DNA from: Defluviimonas sp. SAOS-178_SWC
GTDB lineage: Bacteria; Pseudomonadota; Alphaproteobacteria; Rhodobacterales; Rhodobacteraceae
DNA: 64,000 nucleotides
Reading direction: 5' to 3'
NCBI RefSeq assembly: GCF_039830135.1
Contig: NZ_CP156081.1
Location: forward strand, 2,652,001-2,716,000
The position numbers were made by a program, and so were the translations under genes. Positions within the stretch are counted from its first letter, which is position 1; each line of letters opens with the position of its first letter. The notes beneath the pieces are model-generated. The model saw only the letters and a list, made by a program, of their open reading frames with translations. It was not told the DNA's origin and made no database searches. Shown one piece after another: positions 27,756 to 37,852 of the stretch.

Positions 27756-28220
27756 TTACTCCTTCGTCGCGGCGGCTTTTTTGGCCGGCGCCTTCTTGGC
27801 AGGCGCGGCCTTCTTTTCTGCCTTCGCCTCGGCCGGCGCGTTGTTGTGCGCGGCGACGCGGGCGGCGTGGGTGCCGATCGCTTCCTTCACGCCCGACTTG
27901 TCCGCGCCCGAGGCGAGGATGTCGGTGACACGAACCAGCGTCAGTTTCTGCCGGTGGCCGCGGGTGCGCTGCGAGGAGTGCTTCCGGCGGCGCTTGTGAT
28001 AGGTGATGACCTTGTCGGCCTTGATGTCGTCGATGACCTCGGCCTGCACGGCGGCACCCTTGACCATCGGCGCGCCGAGCACGGGCGTGTCGCCACCGAT
28101 CATCAGAATCTCGTTGAACTGGACTTTGTCACCAGCGGCGGCCGCGATCAGTTCGATGCGGAGCACGTCGCCCGCCTGAACCTTGTATTGCTTGCCACCG
28201 GTCTTGAGGACCGCGAACAT
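27756..28220 (-). CDS. rplU: 50S ribosomal protein L21 with Ala/Lys-rich C-terminal tail
   Basis: 154 residues. Core MFAVLKTGGKQYKVQAGDVL through KRRRKHSSQRTRGHRQ matches L21 (about 103 residues). The extra 45-50 residues end in an Ala/Lys/Pro repeat tail (PAKKAPAKKAAATKE). AAGGAAAG precedes the ATG at 28220; a longer upstream start is not supported. First gene of rplU-rpmA. Confidence 0.96.
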   Translation of the reverse strand: MFAVLKTGGKQYKVQAGDVLRIELIAAAAGDKVQFNEILMIGGDTPVLGAPMVKGAAVQAEVIDDIKADKVITYHKRRRKHSSQRTRGHRQKLTLVRVTDILASGADKSGVKEAIGTHAARVAAHNNAPAEAKAEKKAAPAKKAPAKKAAATKE

Positions 28221-28444
28221 GGGTCTTTCCTTCATCTCTGCCGCGCCCTGTGGCCCCGGATCCATCCGGCGTTTCGGGGTTTCCCCGCCTCGGGCAGCGC
28301 GCCCCGTTTCGGGACGACGTTACCGAATATAGACTCCCGGCCGGGCCGAGAGACCCGCCGGGATGCGGGCTTATCGGGCAAGTGGCGCGGGAAGTCAAGC
28401 CACGGCAGGCGGCGATTCTTCGCGGCTGCACCCCGCCCGCGCGC

Positions 28445-29977
28445 TCAGTCGAGCGGGGCCTTGCCGCCCGCCGCCGTGCGGTCCGCGATATACCGGGCGA
28501 TGCGCTCGCCCCGCTCCCCGGACCCTTCCGGCGGCCGGTAGTCCGAAAGGATCCGCTGCCAGATCGCCGTCGCCCGTTCCGTCGCGGTCTTCGCCCCCGC
28601 CGCTTCCCAGGTGCCGTGGTTCGAGAGGTCGGCGACAAGCGGCGCGTAGAAGGCGCGGTCAAACCGCTCCATCGTATGCGGGGTCGCGAAGAAGTGGCCG
28701 CCGGGCTGCACATCGGCAAGCGCGTCCCAGGCCAGATCGGCCTCGGGCGAGGTCAGGGGCTGGCACAACTCGGCAATCGTCTGGAGCGCCTCTATATCGT
28801 TGATGAACTTCTCGTAGCCGAAGCTGAGCCCGCCTTCGAGCCAGCCGGCGGAATGCACGGTCAGCGTCGCGTTGGCCATCAGATTGGCCCAGAGACCCAT
28901 GTGATTCTCGCCCGCCGCCTGCATGTCGGCGGTGTTGGAGGCCGAGCCCGCCGCCGAGCGCCACGGCAGGCCGACATGGCGAGCGAGTTGCCCGGTGCCG
29001 ATCGCCATCCGGATATGGGTCGGCGTGCCGAAGGCGGGCGCGCCGGACTTCATGTCGACGTTCGACGAAAAGCCGCCATAGCTGACCGGCGCGCCAGGTT
29101 TCGCAAGCTGGGCGAGCGTGATCCCGGCAAGACATTCGGCATGTTGCAGGACGAGCGCCCCTTCCACCGTCACAGGGGCCATCGCGCCGGCAAGACAGAA
29201 GGGCGTGATGATCAGCATCTGCCCGGCTCGGGCGAAGTCGATGATGCCTTCGGCCATCGGCCTGTCGATCTGGCGCGGCGAATTGGTGTTGATGACCGTC
29301 CCGCACCAAGCGCCGTCCGTGAAGTCGGCGTCCGAGAGGTCGAGCGCCATCCAGATCATTTCGAAGCTTTCGGCGACCTGGCCGCGGCCGCGCGCGTAGA
29401 CGAACATCGGCTTGTCGCCGAGCGTCAACTGGGCGCGCATCATCGCGTAGTGGCGCAAATGCGTCGGCACGTCCTGCGGTTCGGCCGAGGGGCCGAGCTT
29501 GTGGATGACGTCGAAGCTCTGATGGAGTTTCAGCGTCTCCTCGTAGGCGGCGAAGCTGCCGGGGCGCCGGCCGCGCAGGGCATCGGTGACGTTCGGGCAG
29601 CCGCCGCCCGGCGAGAAGATCAGGGCGCCATCCTCGTAGTCGAGTTCCCGCCCCGGATCGGCCGCGCGCATCCGGATGGATCTCGGGGCTGAGAGAAGCG
29701 CGGCCGCCACCATGTCGCGGCCGATGCGGACCATCTCGGTCGTCTCGTCCACAAGCGCGCCGCCGGTGGCATAGATCGCCCGAGCCTCGGGCAGAAGAAC
29801 CTTGATCCCAAGCTCCTCGAGCACCTTCAGCGCCATGTCGTGGATCGCCGAAACCGCGTCGTCGCTGATGACCTTCTGCGGCGCGAACGGGTAGCGCAGA
29901 TGCCGATAATCCACGACACGCGCCGGAGCGGCGGTCCGTCGGGCCGCGCGGCCGCGGCGGTGATGCGGTTCGTCCAT
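28445..29977 (-). CDS. MttB/MtgB-family methyltransferase (COG5598), non-pyrrolysine
   Basis: 510 residues from the ATG at 29977 (GGGAGG upstream). Family segments: VSYGGFSSNVDMKSGAPAFG, ASNTADMQAAGENHMG and HAGWLEGGL-like SAGWLEGGLSFGYEKF. The trimethylamine methyltransferase superfamily moves methyl groups from quaternary amines to a corrinoid protein. The frame contains no internal TAG, so this is a non-pyrrolysine member such as glycine betaine methyltransferases. No corrinoid protein or MtbA/RamA-like partner is nearby. Substrate unknown. Confidence 0.88.
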   Translation of the reverse strand: MDEPHHRRGRAARRTAAPARVVDYRHLRYPFAPQKVISDDAVSAIHDMALKVLEELGIKVLLPEARAIYATGGALVDETTEMVRIGRDMVAAALLSAPRSIRMRAADPGRELDYEDGALIFSPGGGCPNVTDALRGRRPGSFAAYEETLKLHQSFDVIHKLGPSAEPQDVPTHLRHYAMMRAQLTLGDKPMFVYARGRGQVAESFEMIWMALDLSDADFTDGAWCGTVINTNSPRQIDRPMAEGIIDFARAGQMLIITPFCLAGAMAPVTVEGALVLQHAECLAGITLAQLAKPGAPVSYGGFSSNVDMKSGAPAFGTPTHIRMAIGTGQLARHVGLPWRSAAGSASNTADMQAAGENHMGLWANLMANATLTVHSAGWLEGGLSFGYEKFINDIEALQTIAELCQPLTSPEADLAWDALADVQPGGHFFATPHTMERFDRAFYAPLVADLSNHGTWEAAGAKTATERATAIWQRILSDYRPPEGSGERGERIARYIADRTAAGGKAPLD

Positions 29978-30236
29978 GTCGTGCCTCCCGGTCCTGCGTG
30001 GCACGAACCGGAGCTTGCGGACGAGGCGGCCCCTCCGCCCCGCCGGTCCCCGGCCCTGCGGGCGCGATGATCCGGGACCGGGCGCGGCGGTGTCGCGTTC
30101 CTTTCCGACCTGCGGATGACGCTCTTGCGGGCCCCGCCCGCCTGCCCGGCACCGCCCGCGCCCGACGTCGCGGGCGTTTTGCGCTTCACCCCCTTCGGGA
30201 TTTCCCGTAAACCGCGCGGCGGAAAGGTGGCCGGGA

Positions 30237-30653
30237 ATGCGTCAGACCATCATCGAACGCTGCGAGACCAAGGGGCTTCGGATGACCGAGCAGCGCCGGG
30301 TGATCGCGCAGGTGCTCGAGGAGAGCGAAGACCACCCCGATGCCGAGGTCCTCTATACCCGTGCCTGCGCCATCGACCCGAAGATCTCGCTCGCCACGGT
30401 GTACCGGACGCTCAAGCTTTTCGACGAGGCGGGTATCCTCGACAAGCTGGAATTCGGCGACGGACGCGCCCGCTACGAGGATGCCGAGCGGGCGCATCAC
30501 GACCACCTCATCGACCTCACGACCGGCGCCGTCATCGAATTCGTCGACGCGGAAATCGAGGCCTTGCAGGACCGGATCGCCAAGCGCCTCGGCTACCGCC
30601 TGAAGGGACACCGCCTGGAACTCTTCGGCGTTCCCCTGAAGCGCAAGGACTGA
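30237..30653 (+). CDS. Fur-family regulator (Fur/Mur type)
   Basis: 138 residues. Winged helix with LRMTEQRRVIAQVLEES and recognition segment ISLATVYRTLKLFDEAGI; dimerisation domain with RAHHDHLIDLTTG. The two CxxC pairs of E. coli Fur are absent, as in alphaproteobacterial Mur and Fur, which respond to manganese and/or iron. Irr is a less likely reading because no heme-regulatory motif is seen. Four bases upstream of a DMT transporter gene, so co-transcribed. Confidence 0.88.
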   Translation: MRQTIIERCETKGLRMTEQRRVIAQVLEESEDHPDAEVLYTRACAIDPKISLATVYRTLKLFDEAGILDKLEFGDGRARYEDAERAHHDHLIDLTTGAVIEFVDAEIEALQDRIAKRLGYRLKGHRLELFGVPLKRKD

Positions 30654-30657
30654 CCCA

Positions 30658-31530
30658 GTGCACAATCTTCGCGGCATCTTCCTCATCGTCTTTTCCATGG
30701 CCGCCTTCTCGGTCGAGGATGCGTTCATCAAGGCGCTGACGGGATCGCTGCCCGTCGGACAGGTGATGCTGTCGCTTGGCCTTGGCGGGGTTCTGGTCTT
30801 CGCGGCCGTCGCCGGACCGAGGGCCTGGCCGGGCATCGCCCGCGCGCTCTTCGTGCCGCAGGTGGCCCTGCGCACCGCCGGAGAGGCCGTGGGCGCGGTG
30901 TCCTTCATCACCGCGCTCTCGCTGATACCGCTCTCGACCGTCGCGGCGGTCTTTCAGGCGACACCGCTTGCGGTCACGGCGGGCGCCGCGCTGATCTTCG
31001 GCGAAGCGGTCGGCTGGCGGCGCTGGAGCGCCATCGCCGCAGGCTTCATCGGTGTCCTGATGATCCTGCGCCCCGGTTTCGAGGGCTTCCGTCCGGAGGC
31101 CGCGATCGTCCTTGTCACGGTCGTGGCCATCGCGCTCCGCGACCTCGTCACACGGCGCATTCCCGCGCATGTCCCCTCGGTCGCGGTGTCGTTCCACGGC
31201 TTCTTCGCCCTCGTGATCGCGGGCGCCGTGCTTCTGGCCATCGGTCCCTCGCCCGTCGCGCCCGATGCCGGCGTCTGGGCCCGGCTCGGCGCCGCGGTCC
31301 TGTGCGGCACGACCGGCTATTACGCCATCGTCGCGGCGATGCGGTCGGCGGATGCCTCGGCCCTCATGCCGTTCCGCTATTCGCGTCTGGTCTTCTCGCT
31401 GGTCATCGGCGTCGCCGTCTTTGCCGAACACCCCGATGCGATGACGCTCGCCGGCGCCGCGCTGATCGTCGCCGCCGCCTTCTACACCTATCTGCGCGAA
31501 CGCCGCGCCCTTGTCGCGCAGCCCGCCTGA
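30658..31530 (+). CDS. DMT (EamA) family transporter
   Basis: 290 residues from a GTG four bases after the Fur-family stop. Ten hydrophobic helices in two EamA repeats; the first repeat ends VSFITALSLIPLSTVAAVFQ, typical of EamA exporters. Substrate cannot be assigned; co-transcription with the metal regulator is positional, not proof of a metal role. Confidence 0.85.
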   Translation: MHNLRGIFLIVFSMAAFSVEDAFIKALTGSLPVGQVMLSLGLGGVLVFAAVAGPRAWPGIARALFVPQVALRTAGEAVGAVSFITALSLIPLSTVAAVFQATPLAVTAGAALIFGEAVGWRRWSAIAAGFIGVLMILRPGFEGFRPEAAIVLVTVVAIALRDLVTRRIPAHVPSVAVSFHGFFALVIAGAVLLAIGPSPVAPDAGVWARLGAAVLCGTTGYYAIVAAMRSADASALMPFRYSRLVFSLVIGVAVFAEHPDAMTLAGAALIVAAAFYTYLRERRALVAQPA

Positions 31531-32880
<1,350 letters not shown>

Positions 32881-32936
32881 TTTCTTCTTGGCCCAAATAC
32901 TCCCGCCGGAGGCAACCCCGCCTCCGGCGGGTTTTT
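32881..32936 (+). repeat. Dispersed intergenic repeat, copy C, including eno terminator
   Basis: TTTCTTCTTGGCCCAAATAC core followed by CCCGCCGGAGGC (32902-32913), loop AACCCC, GCCTCCGGCGGG (32920-32931) and TTTTT. The 12-bp hairpin and T-run make this copy a functional-looking terminator. Confidence 0.7.
32902..32936 (+). terminator. Rho-independent terminator of eno
   Basis: 12-bp perfect stem, six-base loop and T5 tract, 21 bases after the eno stop. Confidence 0.92.
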
Positions 32937-32952
32937 ATTTCAGGGCAAGAGC

Positions 32953-33723
32953 TTACAGCGCGACCTTGTATTCCTGCACGGTATTGCCGCCATCCACCAC
33001 GATCAGCTGCCCGGTGACATAGCTCGCCTCCTCCGCCGCAAGGAAGAGGACCGCATGCGCCACCTCCTCCGGCCGCCCCGGCCGGCCGACGGGCGTGTGG
33101 TGTCCGGCGACGATCTCGTCGGCGCCGGACGATCCCGTCTCGATCCAGCCCGGCCCGACGCAATTGACCGTCACCCCCTCGCGCCCGACATCGAGCGCCA
33201 GGGCCCGTGTCATGCCCATCAGCCCTGCCTTGGCCGAGGCGTAGACGCTGCTCGTCGCGATTCCGACGACCGGGCCGGTGACGGATGACATCTGCACGAT
33301 CCGCCCGAACCGGCGCGCGCACATGCCGGGCAGGACCGCCCGCGTCAGGCGGAAGGTGGAGGTGAGGTTGATGTCGATCCCGTAGCTCCAGTCCTCGTCC
33401 GTCAGGCTCGCGAAGCGCTTTCCCGGCATGTCGATCCCCGACTGCACCATGCCGGCATTGTTGACGAGAATATCGATGGGGCCGAGCGCCGCCTCGGTCT
33501 CCGCCACCAGCCGTGCGACGTCATCCTCGCGGGTGAGATCGGCGGTCGTCGCGAACGCGCCGTCCGGCCCGAGCGCACGAAGCCGGTCGAAGATCCGGCC
33601 GGTCGTCGCCGTGATCGCCACCTTCGCGCCGGCCGCCTTGAGCACCCGCGCCGTCGCGAAGCCGATTCCATCGGCGCTCCCCGCGCCGGTCACCAGCGCG
33701 ACGCGCCCCGAAACGCCTGCCAT
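32953..33723 (-). CDS. SDR-family NAD(P)-dependent oxidoreductase
   Basis: 256 residues, classical SDR. Cofactor site TGAGSADGIGFATA, NNAG motif in ILVNNAGMVQSG, catalytic Ser in MSSVTG and Tyr/Lys in SSVYASAKAGLMG. The C-terminus SYVTGQLIVVDGGNTVQ is the usual SDR ending. Substrate unknown. Convergent with eno; on the same strand as the globin gene upstream, 63 bp away. Confidence 0.92.
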   Translation of the reverse strand: MAGVSGRVALVTGAGSADGIGFATARVLKAAGAKVAITATTGRIFDRLRALGPDGAFATTADLTREDDVARLVAETEAALGPIDILVNNAGMVQSGIDMPGKRFASLTDEDWSYGIDINLTSTFRLTRAVLPGMCARRFGRIVQMSSVTGPVVGIATSSVYASAKAGLMGMTRALALDVGREGVTVNCVGPGWIETGSSGADEIVAGHHTPVGRPGRPEEVAHAVLFLAAEEASYVTGQLIVVDGGNTVQEYKVAL

Positions 33724-33786
33724 CTGTCACCCCTTTCCACACATCGGCGTCACGCTACCGGCGCTTGCGGGGGTTGGCCAGCCGCG

Positions 33787-34203
33787 TCAGCGGATCTCGC
33801 CACGGCGGATGATCCGGGCCGCAAGCGCGTCATAGGCGGTCCGCCAGGCGGATTCCAATTCGGGCGTGAACCCCTCCCCCAGCTCGTCCCGCAGCGTCTC
33901 CAGAAGCGCCTCGCCCATCGGGGCGAAATGCGCCGCCTTCACGCCGAGCAGCGCGTGGCCGCGCCCCAGGTCGGCGAAACGGTCGCCCAGCGCCTCCGGG
34001 CTTTCGAGATTGCCGATGATCGAGTCGAGCGTGGTTATGAACTTCATCCCCTGCCCGGCGAGGTCGTCGCGAAACATAGACCGAAGCTCCGGCGCGCGCC
34101 GGAACAGCGCCTCGTAGAACGACATCGAGGCGGGTTCGAGCCTTTGCCGGAGGGTGTGGAAACTCTGGCGGATCAGCTCCGCCTGACGTGCCGTTACCGT
34201 CAT
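33787..34203 (-). CDS. Bacterial globin
   Basis: 138 residues, a full 3/3 globin fold without a reductase domain. N-terminal helix AELIRQSFHTLRQRLEP, SFYEALFRRAPELRSMF around the B/C/CD region, and RGHALLGVKAAHFAPMG, where the first His is the likely proximal ligand. Such single-domain globins handle NO or O2. An FNR/DNR-type inverted repeat lies 60-73 bases upstream of the start. Confidence 0.85.
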   Translation of the reverse strand: MTVTARQAELIRQSFHTLRQRLEPASMSFYEALFRRAPELRSMFRDDLAGQGMKFITTLDSIIGNLESPEALGDRFADLGRGHALLGVKAAHFAPMGEALLETLRDELGEGFTPELESAWRTAYDALAARIIRRGEIR

Positions 34204-34262
34204 GCTTCCGTCCTTTCGCCCTTGAGTCCGGGAAAGGCTGCGCCGCCCCCGGACACGCTGCC

Positions 34263-34276
34263 TTGATCCATCTCAA
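34263..34276. promoter_or_regulatory. FNR/DNR-like box upstream of globin
   Basis: TTGATCCATCTCAA fits TTGA-N6-TCAA; it differs from the TTGAY-N4-RTCAA consensus at one inner base. Lies 60 bases upstream of the globin ATG and 40 bases upstream of the DUF985 ATG on the other strand. Confidence 0.5.
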
Positions 34277-34315
34277 TTTGCCGGCATCATGTCGGCGAAA
34301 CGGAAGGATGGCCGG

Positions 34316-34741
34316 ATGACTGCCGAAGACATCATCGAACTCTTGCACCTCGCGCCCCATCCCGAGGGCGGCTGGTACCGCCAGACATGGGTTGCGGACG
34401 GTCCCGGAAGGCCGGCGGGGACGGCGATCTATTTCCTCTTGAAGGCCGGGGAGCGCAGCCATTGGCACCGGGTCGATGCCGCCGAGATCTGGCACCATTA
34501 CGCCGGTGCGCCCCTAGTTCTTTCCATTTCGGAAACAGAAAAAGGGCCCGCGCGCGACCACCGGCTGGGCCCGGATCTCCCGTCCGGCGAACGGCCGCAA
34601 ATCCTCGTGCCGCCCCATCATTGGCAGGCGGCCCGAACGGCCGGAGACTGGACCCTCGTCGGTTGCACCGTGTCGCCCGGCTTCCGGTTCGAGGGGTTCG
34701 ACCTCGCCCCGGACGGGTTCACGATCCCATCCGCCGGATAA
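34316..34741 (+). CDS. DUF985 cupin protein
   Basis: 141 residues. HPEGGWYRQTW and SHWHRVDAAEIWHHYAG are the DUF985 cupin signature with His metal ligands. The start at 34316 has GGAAGGA upstream; 34289 is an in-frame alternative. Divergent from the globin gene. Function of the family is not established. Confidence 0.85.
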   Translation: MTAEDIIELLHLAPHPEGGWYRQTWVADGPGRPAGTAIYFLLKAGERSHWHRVDAAEIWHHYAGAPLVLSISETEKGPARDHRLGPDLPSGERPQILVPPHHWQAARTAGDWTLVGCTVSPGFRFEGFDLAPDGFTIPSAG

Positions 34742-34789
34742 CGCATTTGATGGCTTGCGGCCCGGCCCGAGCAGCGGGATCATCCGCCC

Positions 34790-35677
34790 ATGACCGATCA
34801 CAAGACCTTCCTCTCCGCCCTGCCCGCCGCCGACAAGGCGGCGCTGACCGAGACGCGCGACGGGGCGGGATTGATCCATCTGACGGGTCATGGCGGGATG
34901 ATCCTGATCACCGGCGCACTGATCGCGGCGCGGGTGCCGTTCTGGCCGCTCCTTCTGCCGGCGCAGGGCGTGCTGATCATCTTCCTCTTCACGCTGGAGC
35001 ATGAATGCACGCACCGCACCCCGTTCCGGTCGCATGCGCTCAGCAACTGGGTCGGGCGGCTTTGCGGATTTCTGATTGTCTTGCCCTTCGAGTGGTTCCG
35101 GTCGTTCCACCTTGCCCATCACCGCTTCACCAACCTGCCGGGCAAGGATCCCGAGCTTGACAGCCCCAAGCCTGAAACCCGCCGCGACTGGATGATCCAC
35201 GTCTCAGGCGTGCCGGTCTGGTGGGGCAATGGGCGTCTTCTTGTCCGCCTCGCGCTGGGGCGGGAGCGCGCGCCCTACCTGCCGGAGCGGGCCCTGCCCC
35301 GGATGGAACGCGAGGCGCGGATCATGCTGGCCCTCTATGGCGCGGCGGCGCTCTCGATGTTCTGGTCGCCGGTCCTTCTTTGGGTCTGGCTCGTGCCGAT
35401 CCTTCTGGGTCAGCCTGCGCTCAGGCTCTATCTCCTGGCCGAACATGGCGACTGTCCGCGCGTCGCGAACATGTTCGAGAATACCCGAACCACCTTCACC
35501 ACGAGGGCCGTGCGCTTCCTTGCCTGGAACATGCCCTACCATGTCGAGCATCACGTCTTTCCCACCGTTCCCTTCCACCGCCTGCCGGAGCTGCACCGGC
35601 TGATCCGGGACGAGTTGAAAGTCACCGCGGACGGCTACGCGGCCTTTACCCGCGACTACCTCGCGCGGCGGCGCTGA
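34790..35677 (+). CDS. Fatty acid desaturase family protein
   Basis: 295 residues, membrane-bound di-iron enzyme. The three histidine boxes are clear: EHECTH, HLAHHRFTN and YHVEHHVFP, with hydrophobic segments between. Substrate may be a phospholipid acyl chain or another lipid; the family also includes ketolases. 48 bp after the cupin gene on the same strand. Confidence 0.9.
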   Translation: MTDHKTFLSALPAADKAALTETRDGAGLIHLTGHGGMILITGALIAARVPFWPLLLPAQGVLIIFLFTLEHECTHRTPFRSHALSNWVGRLCGFLIVLPFEWFRSFHLAHHRFTNLPGKDPELDSPKPETRRDWMIHVSGVPVWWGNGRLLVRLALGRERAPYLPERALPRMEREARIMLALYGAAALSMFWSPVLLWVWLVPILLGQPALRLYLLAEHGDCPRVANMFENTRTTFTTRAVRFLAWNMPYHVEHHVFPTVPFHRLPELHRLIRDELKVTADGYAAFTRDYLARRR

Positions 35678-35759
35678 GCGAATGTAAGGGATACAATCTT
35701 CGCATGGTGCGGCCCGCAGCGATGGGTTAGGCAGGCCCGACCCTTGGGCGCACTCCTTC

Positions 35760-36674
35760 ATGGCCGATACCACCACCCCCATTCCCCGGAACGAAGACAG
35801 CCTTTCCGGCTTCGGCTTCGCGCTCGCCGCCTATCTCCTCTGGGGGTTTTTGCCGCTTTACATGAAGGCGCTGGCGCATGTTCCGCCTGTCGAGGTCATC
35901 GCCCACCGGATCCTGTGGTCGGTTCCGATCGCCGGGGCGCTCCTGATCCTGACCGGACGGACGGCGGACCTGCGGCACGCGATCACGACGCCGCGCATGC
36001 TCGGCATGGCGGCGGTGACGGCGGCGCTCGTCTCGACCAATTGGGGAATCTATGTCTGGGCCATCGGCTCCGGCCATACGCTCGACGCCGCGCTCGGATA
36101 CTACATCAATCCGCTCTTCTCGATCTTCCTCGGCGCGGTTCTCCTGCGGGAACGGCTGGCGGCGGCGCAATGGGTCGCCATCGCGCTGTCCGGGCTGGCG
36201 GTGACGATCCTGACGCTGGAGGCCGGGCGGTTGCCGGTCGTGGCCCTCGGGCTCACGCTGACCTGGGGCTTCTATGCCTTGTTCAAGAAGTCGCTGCCCA
36301 TCGGCCCCAATCAGGGCTTCATGCTCGAGGTCCTGCTGCTGTCCCCCGCGGCGCTTTACTACATGGTCCATCTGGCCCGCGCGGGGACGGGCCATTTCCT
36401 TGAAGGGGTCAGCTTCGACAGCTGGATGCTTTTCGGCTGCGGGGCCGTGACGGCGGTGCCGCTCATTCTCTATGCCAACGGCGCCAAGCGGCTGAAGCTG
36501 TCGACCATCGCTCTCATGCAATACATCGCGCCGACGATGATCTTCCTGACGGCGGTCTTCGTCTTCGGCGAGGAGTTCGGGTCGGCACGCGCCGTCGCCT
36601 TTCCGCTGATCTGGGCGGCGCTCGTCCTCTATACCTGGTCGATGGTGCGTCAGGCCCGCGTGGCGGGGCGGTAG
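35760..36674 (+). CDS. rarD: EamA-family transporter RarD
   Basis: 304 residues, ten membrane helices. SGFGFALAAYLLWGFLPLYM and VEVIAHRILWSVP are typical of RarD (chloramphenicol-sensitive protein) of the DMT superfamily. Substrate unknown. Convergent with anmK, 4 bp apart. Confidence 0.9.
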   Translation: MADTTTPIPRNEDSLSGFGFALAAYLLWGFLPLYMKALAHVPPVEVIAHRILWSVPIAGALLILTGRTADLRHAITTPRMLGMAAVTAALVSTNWGIYVWAIGSGHTLDAALGYYINPLFSIFLGAVLLRERLAAAQWVAIALSGLAVTILTLEAGRLPVVALGLTLTWGFYALFKKSLPIGPNQGFMLEVLLLSPAALYYMVHLARAGTGHFLEGVSFDSWMLFGCGAVTAVPLILYANGAKRLKLSTIALMQYIAPTMIFLTAVFVFGEEFGSARAVAFPLIWAALVLYTWSMVRQARVAGR

Positions 36675-36678
36675 CCGT

Positions 36679-37788
36679 TCAGCGAAGGTGGCCCGGCCGG
36701 CTGATCTGGCCGCCCCCCACCGCCGCCGCGACGCCGGTCGTGCCGGGGCAGGAGGTCGGCAGGCCGCGCGCCACCCGCACCGCGAGATGGGCGAAAGCCT
36801 GCGCTTCCAGCATGTCGCCGTCGAGGCCGACGGCCTCGACAGGTTCGACCGGGCAGTCGAGAAGGCCGGCGATCATCCGCATGAGCGTCGGGTTGTGCCG
36901 CCCGCCGCCGGTCACGAGAAGCCGGGCGACGGGCGCCGGAAAATGCTCCGCCCCGCGCGCGACGGCCGCCGCCGCCGCCGCCGTCAGGGTCGCGGCCGCG
37001 TCGGCATCCGGCAAACCGGAAACGGCGTCGAGAAGCCCGTGAAACTCGTTCCGGTCGAGCGATTTGGGCGGCATCCTGAAGAAATACGGATGGCTCAGGA
37101 AATGCGCGACGATGCCCTCATCCGCCTCGCCTTCTGCCGCCAGCGCCCCGCCTTCGTCCCGCGACACGCCCCGCCGCGCCTGCATCAGGTCGTCAACGGG
37201 CGCGTTCGCGGGGCCGGTGTCGAAGGCGAGGCAGGCGCCGGGCACGTCCGGCGCGGGCTCTCGCGGGTCGAGCCAGGTGAGGTTGCCGACCCCGCCGAGG
37301 TTGAGGAAGGCCACGGGTTCGCAGGCGCCGATCCAGCGGGCGCAGGCGAAATGGAAGAAGGGCGCCAAAGGCGCCCCCTGCCCGCCCATCCGCACATCGG
37401 CGGAGCGGAAATCCCAGACGACCGGCAGGCCCAGAACCTCGGCGAGGACCGATCCGTCGCCGGCCTGATGGGTGCCCCGCCCGGCCGGATCATGGGCGAG
37501 CGTCTGGCCGTGGAAGCCCGCGATCTCGGCCTCGCCGGCAAGACCCGACATAACGGCGGCATGGGCGGTTTCCACCACCTCGGCGGCGGCCTCCACCCCG
37601 TCGCCGCCCGGCCAGCGCCCGAGGGCGGCGCGGATCGTCGCCCTCTCGGCGCTGGAATAGGGCCGGTAGGCGTGACGGCCGAATGCCTCGATCCGGTCGC
37701 CATCGGTCTTCACCAGGGCGGCGTCCACCCCGTCGAGCGACGTGCCCGACATGGCCCCCAAGGCCCAGACCGCGCCCGGTTTCAACAT
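36679..37788 (-). CDS. anmK: Anhydro-N-acetylmuramic acid kinase
   Basis: 369 residues. Converts anhydroMurNAc to MurNAc-6-phosphate in peptidoglycan recycling. Conserved [41 protein letters not shown] and [22 protein letters not shown] precedes the ATG at 37788. Divergent from tyrS, an arrangement common in this group. Confidence 0.95.
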   Translation of the reverse strand: MLKPGAVWALGAMSGTSLDGVDAALVKTDGDRIEAFGRHAYRPYSSAERATIRAALGRWPGGDGVEAAAEVVETAHAAVMSGLAGEAEIAGFHGQTLAHDPAGRGTHQAGDGSVLAEVLGLPVVWDFRSADVRMGGQGAPLAPFFHFACARWIGACEPVAFLNLGGVGNLTWLDPREPAPDVPGACLAFDTGPANAPVDDLMQARRGVSRDEGGALAAEGEADEGIVAHFLSHPYFFRMPPKSLDRNEFHGLLDAVSGLPDADAAATLTAAAAAAVARGAEHFPAPVARLLVTGGGRHNPTLMRMIAGLLDCPVEPVEAVGLDGDMLEAQAFAHLAVRVARGLPTSCPGTTGVAAAVGGGQISRPGHLR

Positions 37789-37852
37789 GGACTTCCCCTT
37801 GCCCGTCCGCACGGATATACGGACCTTCAAGCTCAGAATGGACGATCCGGCA

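Noticed and set aside
28445..29977. Pyrrolysine codon in the MttB-like gene
   Set aside because: The reading frame has no internal TAG, so no Pyl is needed.
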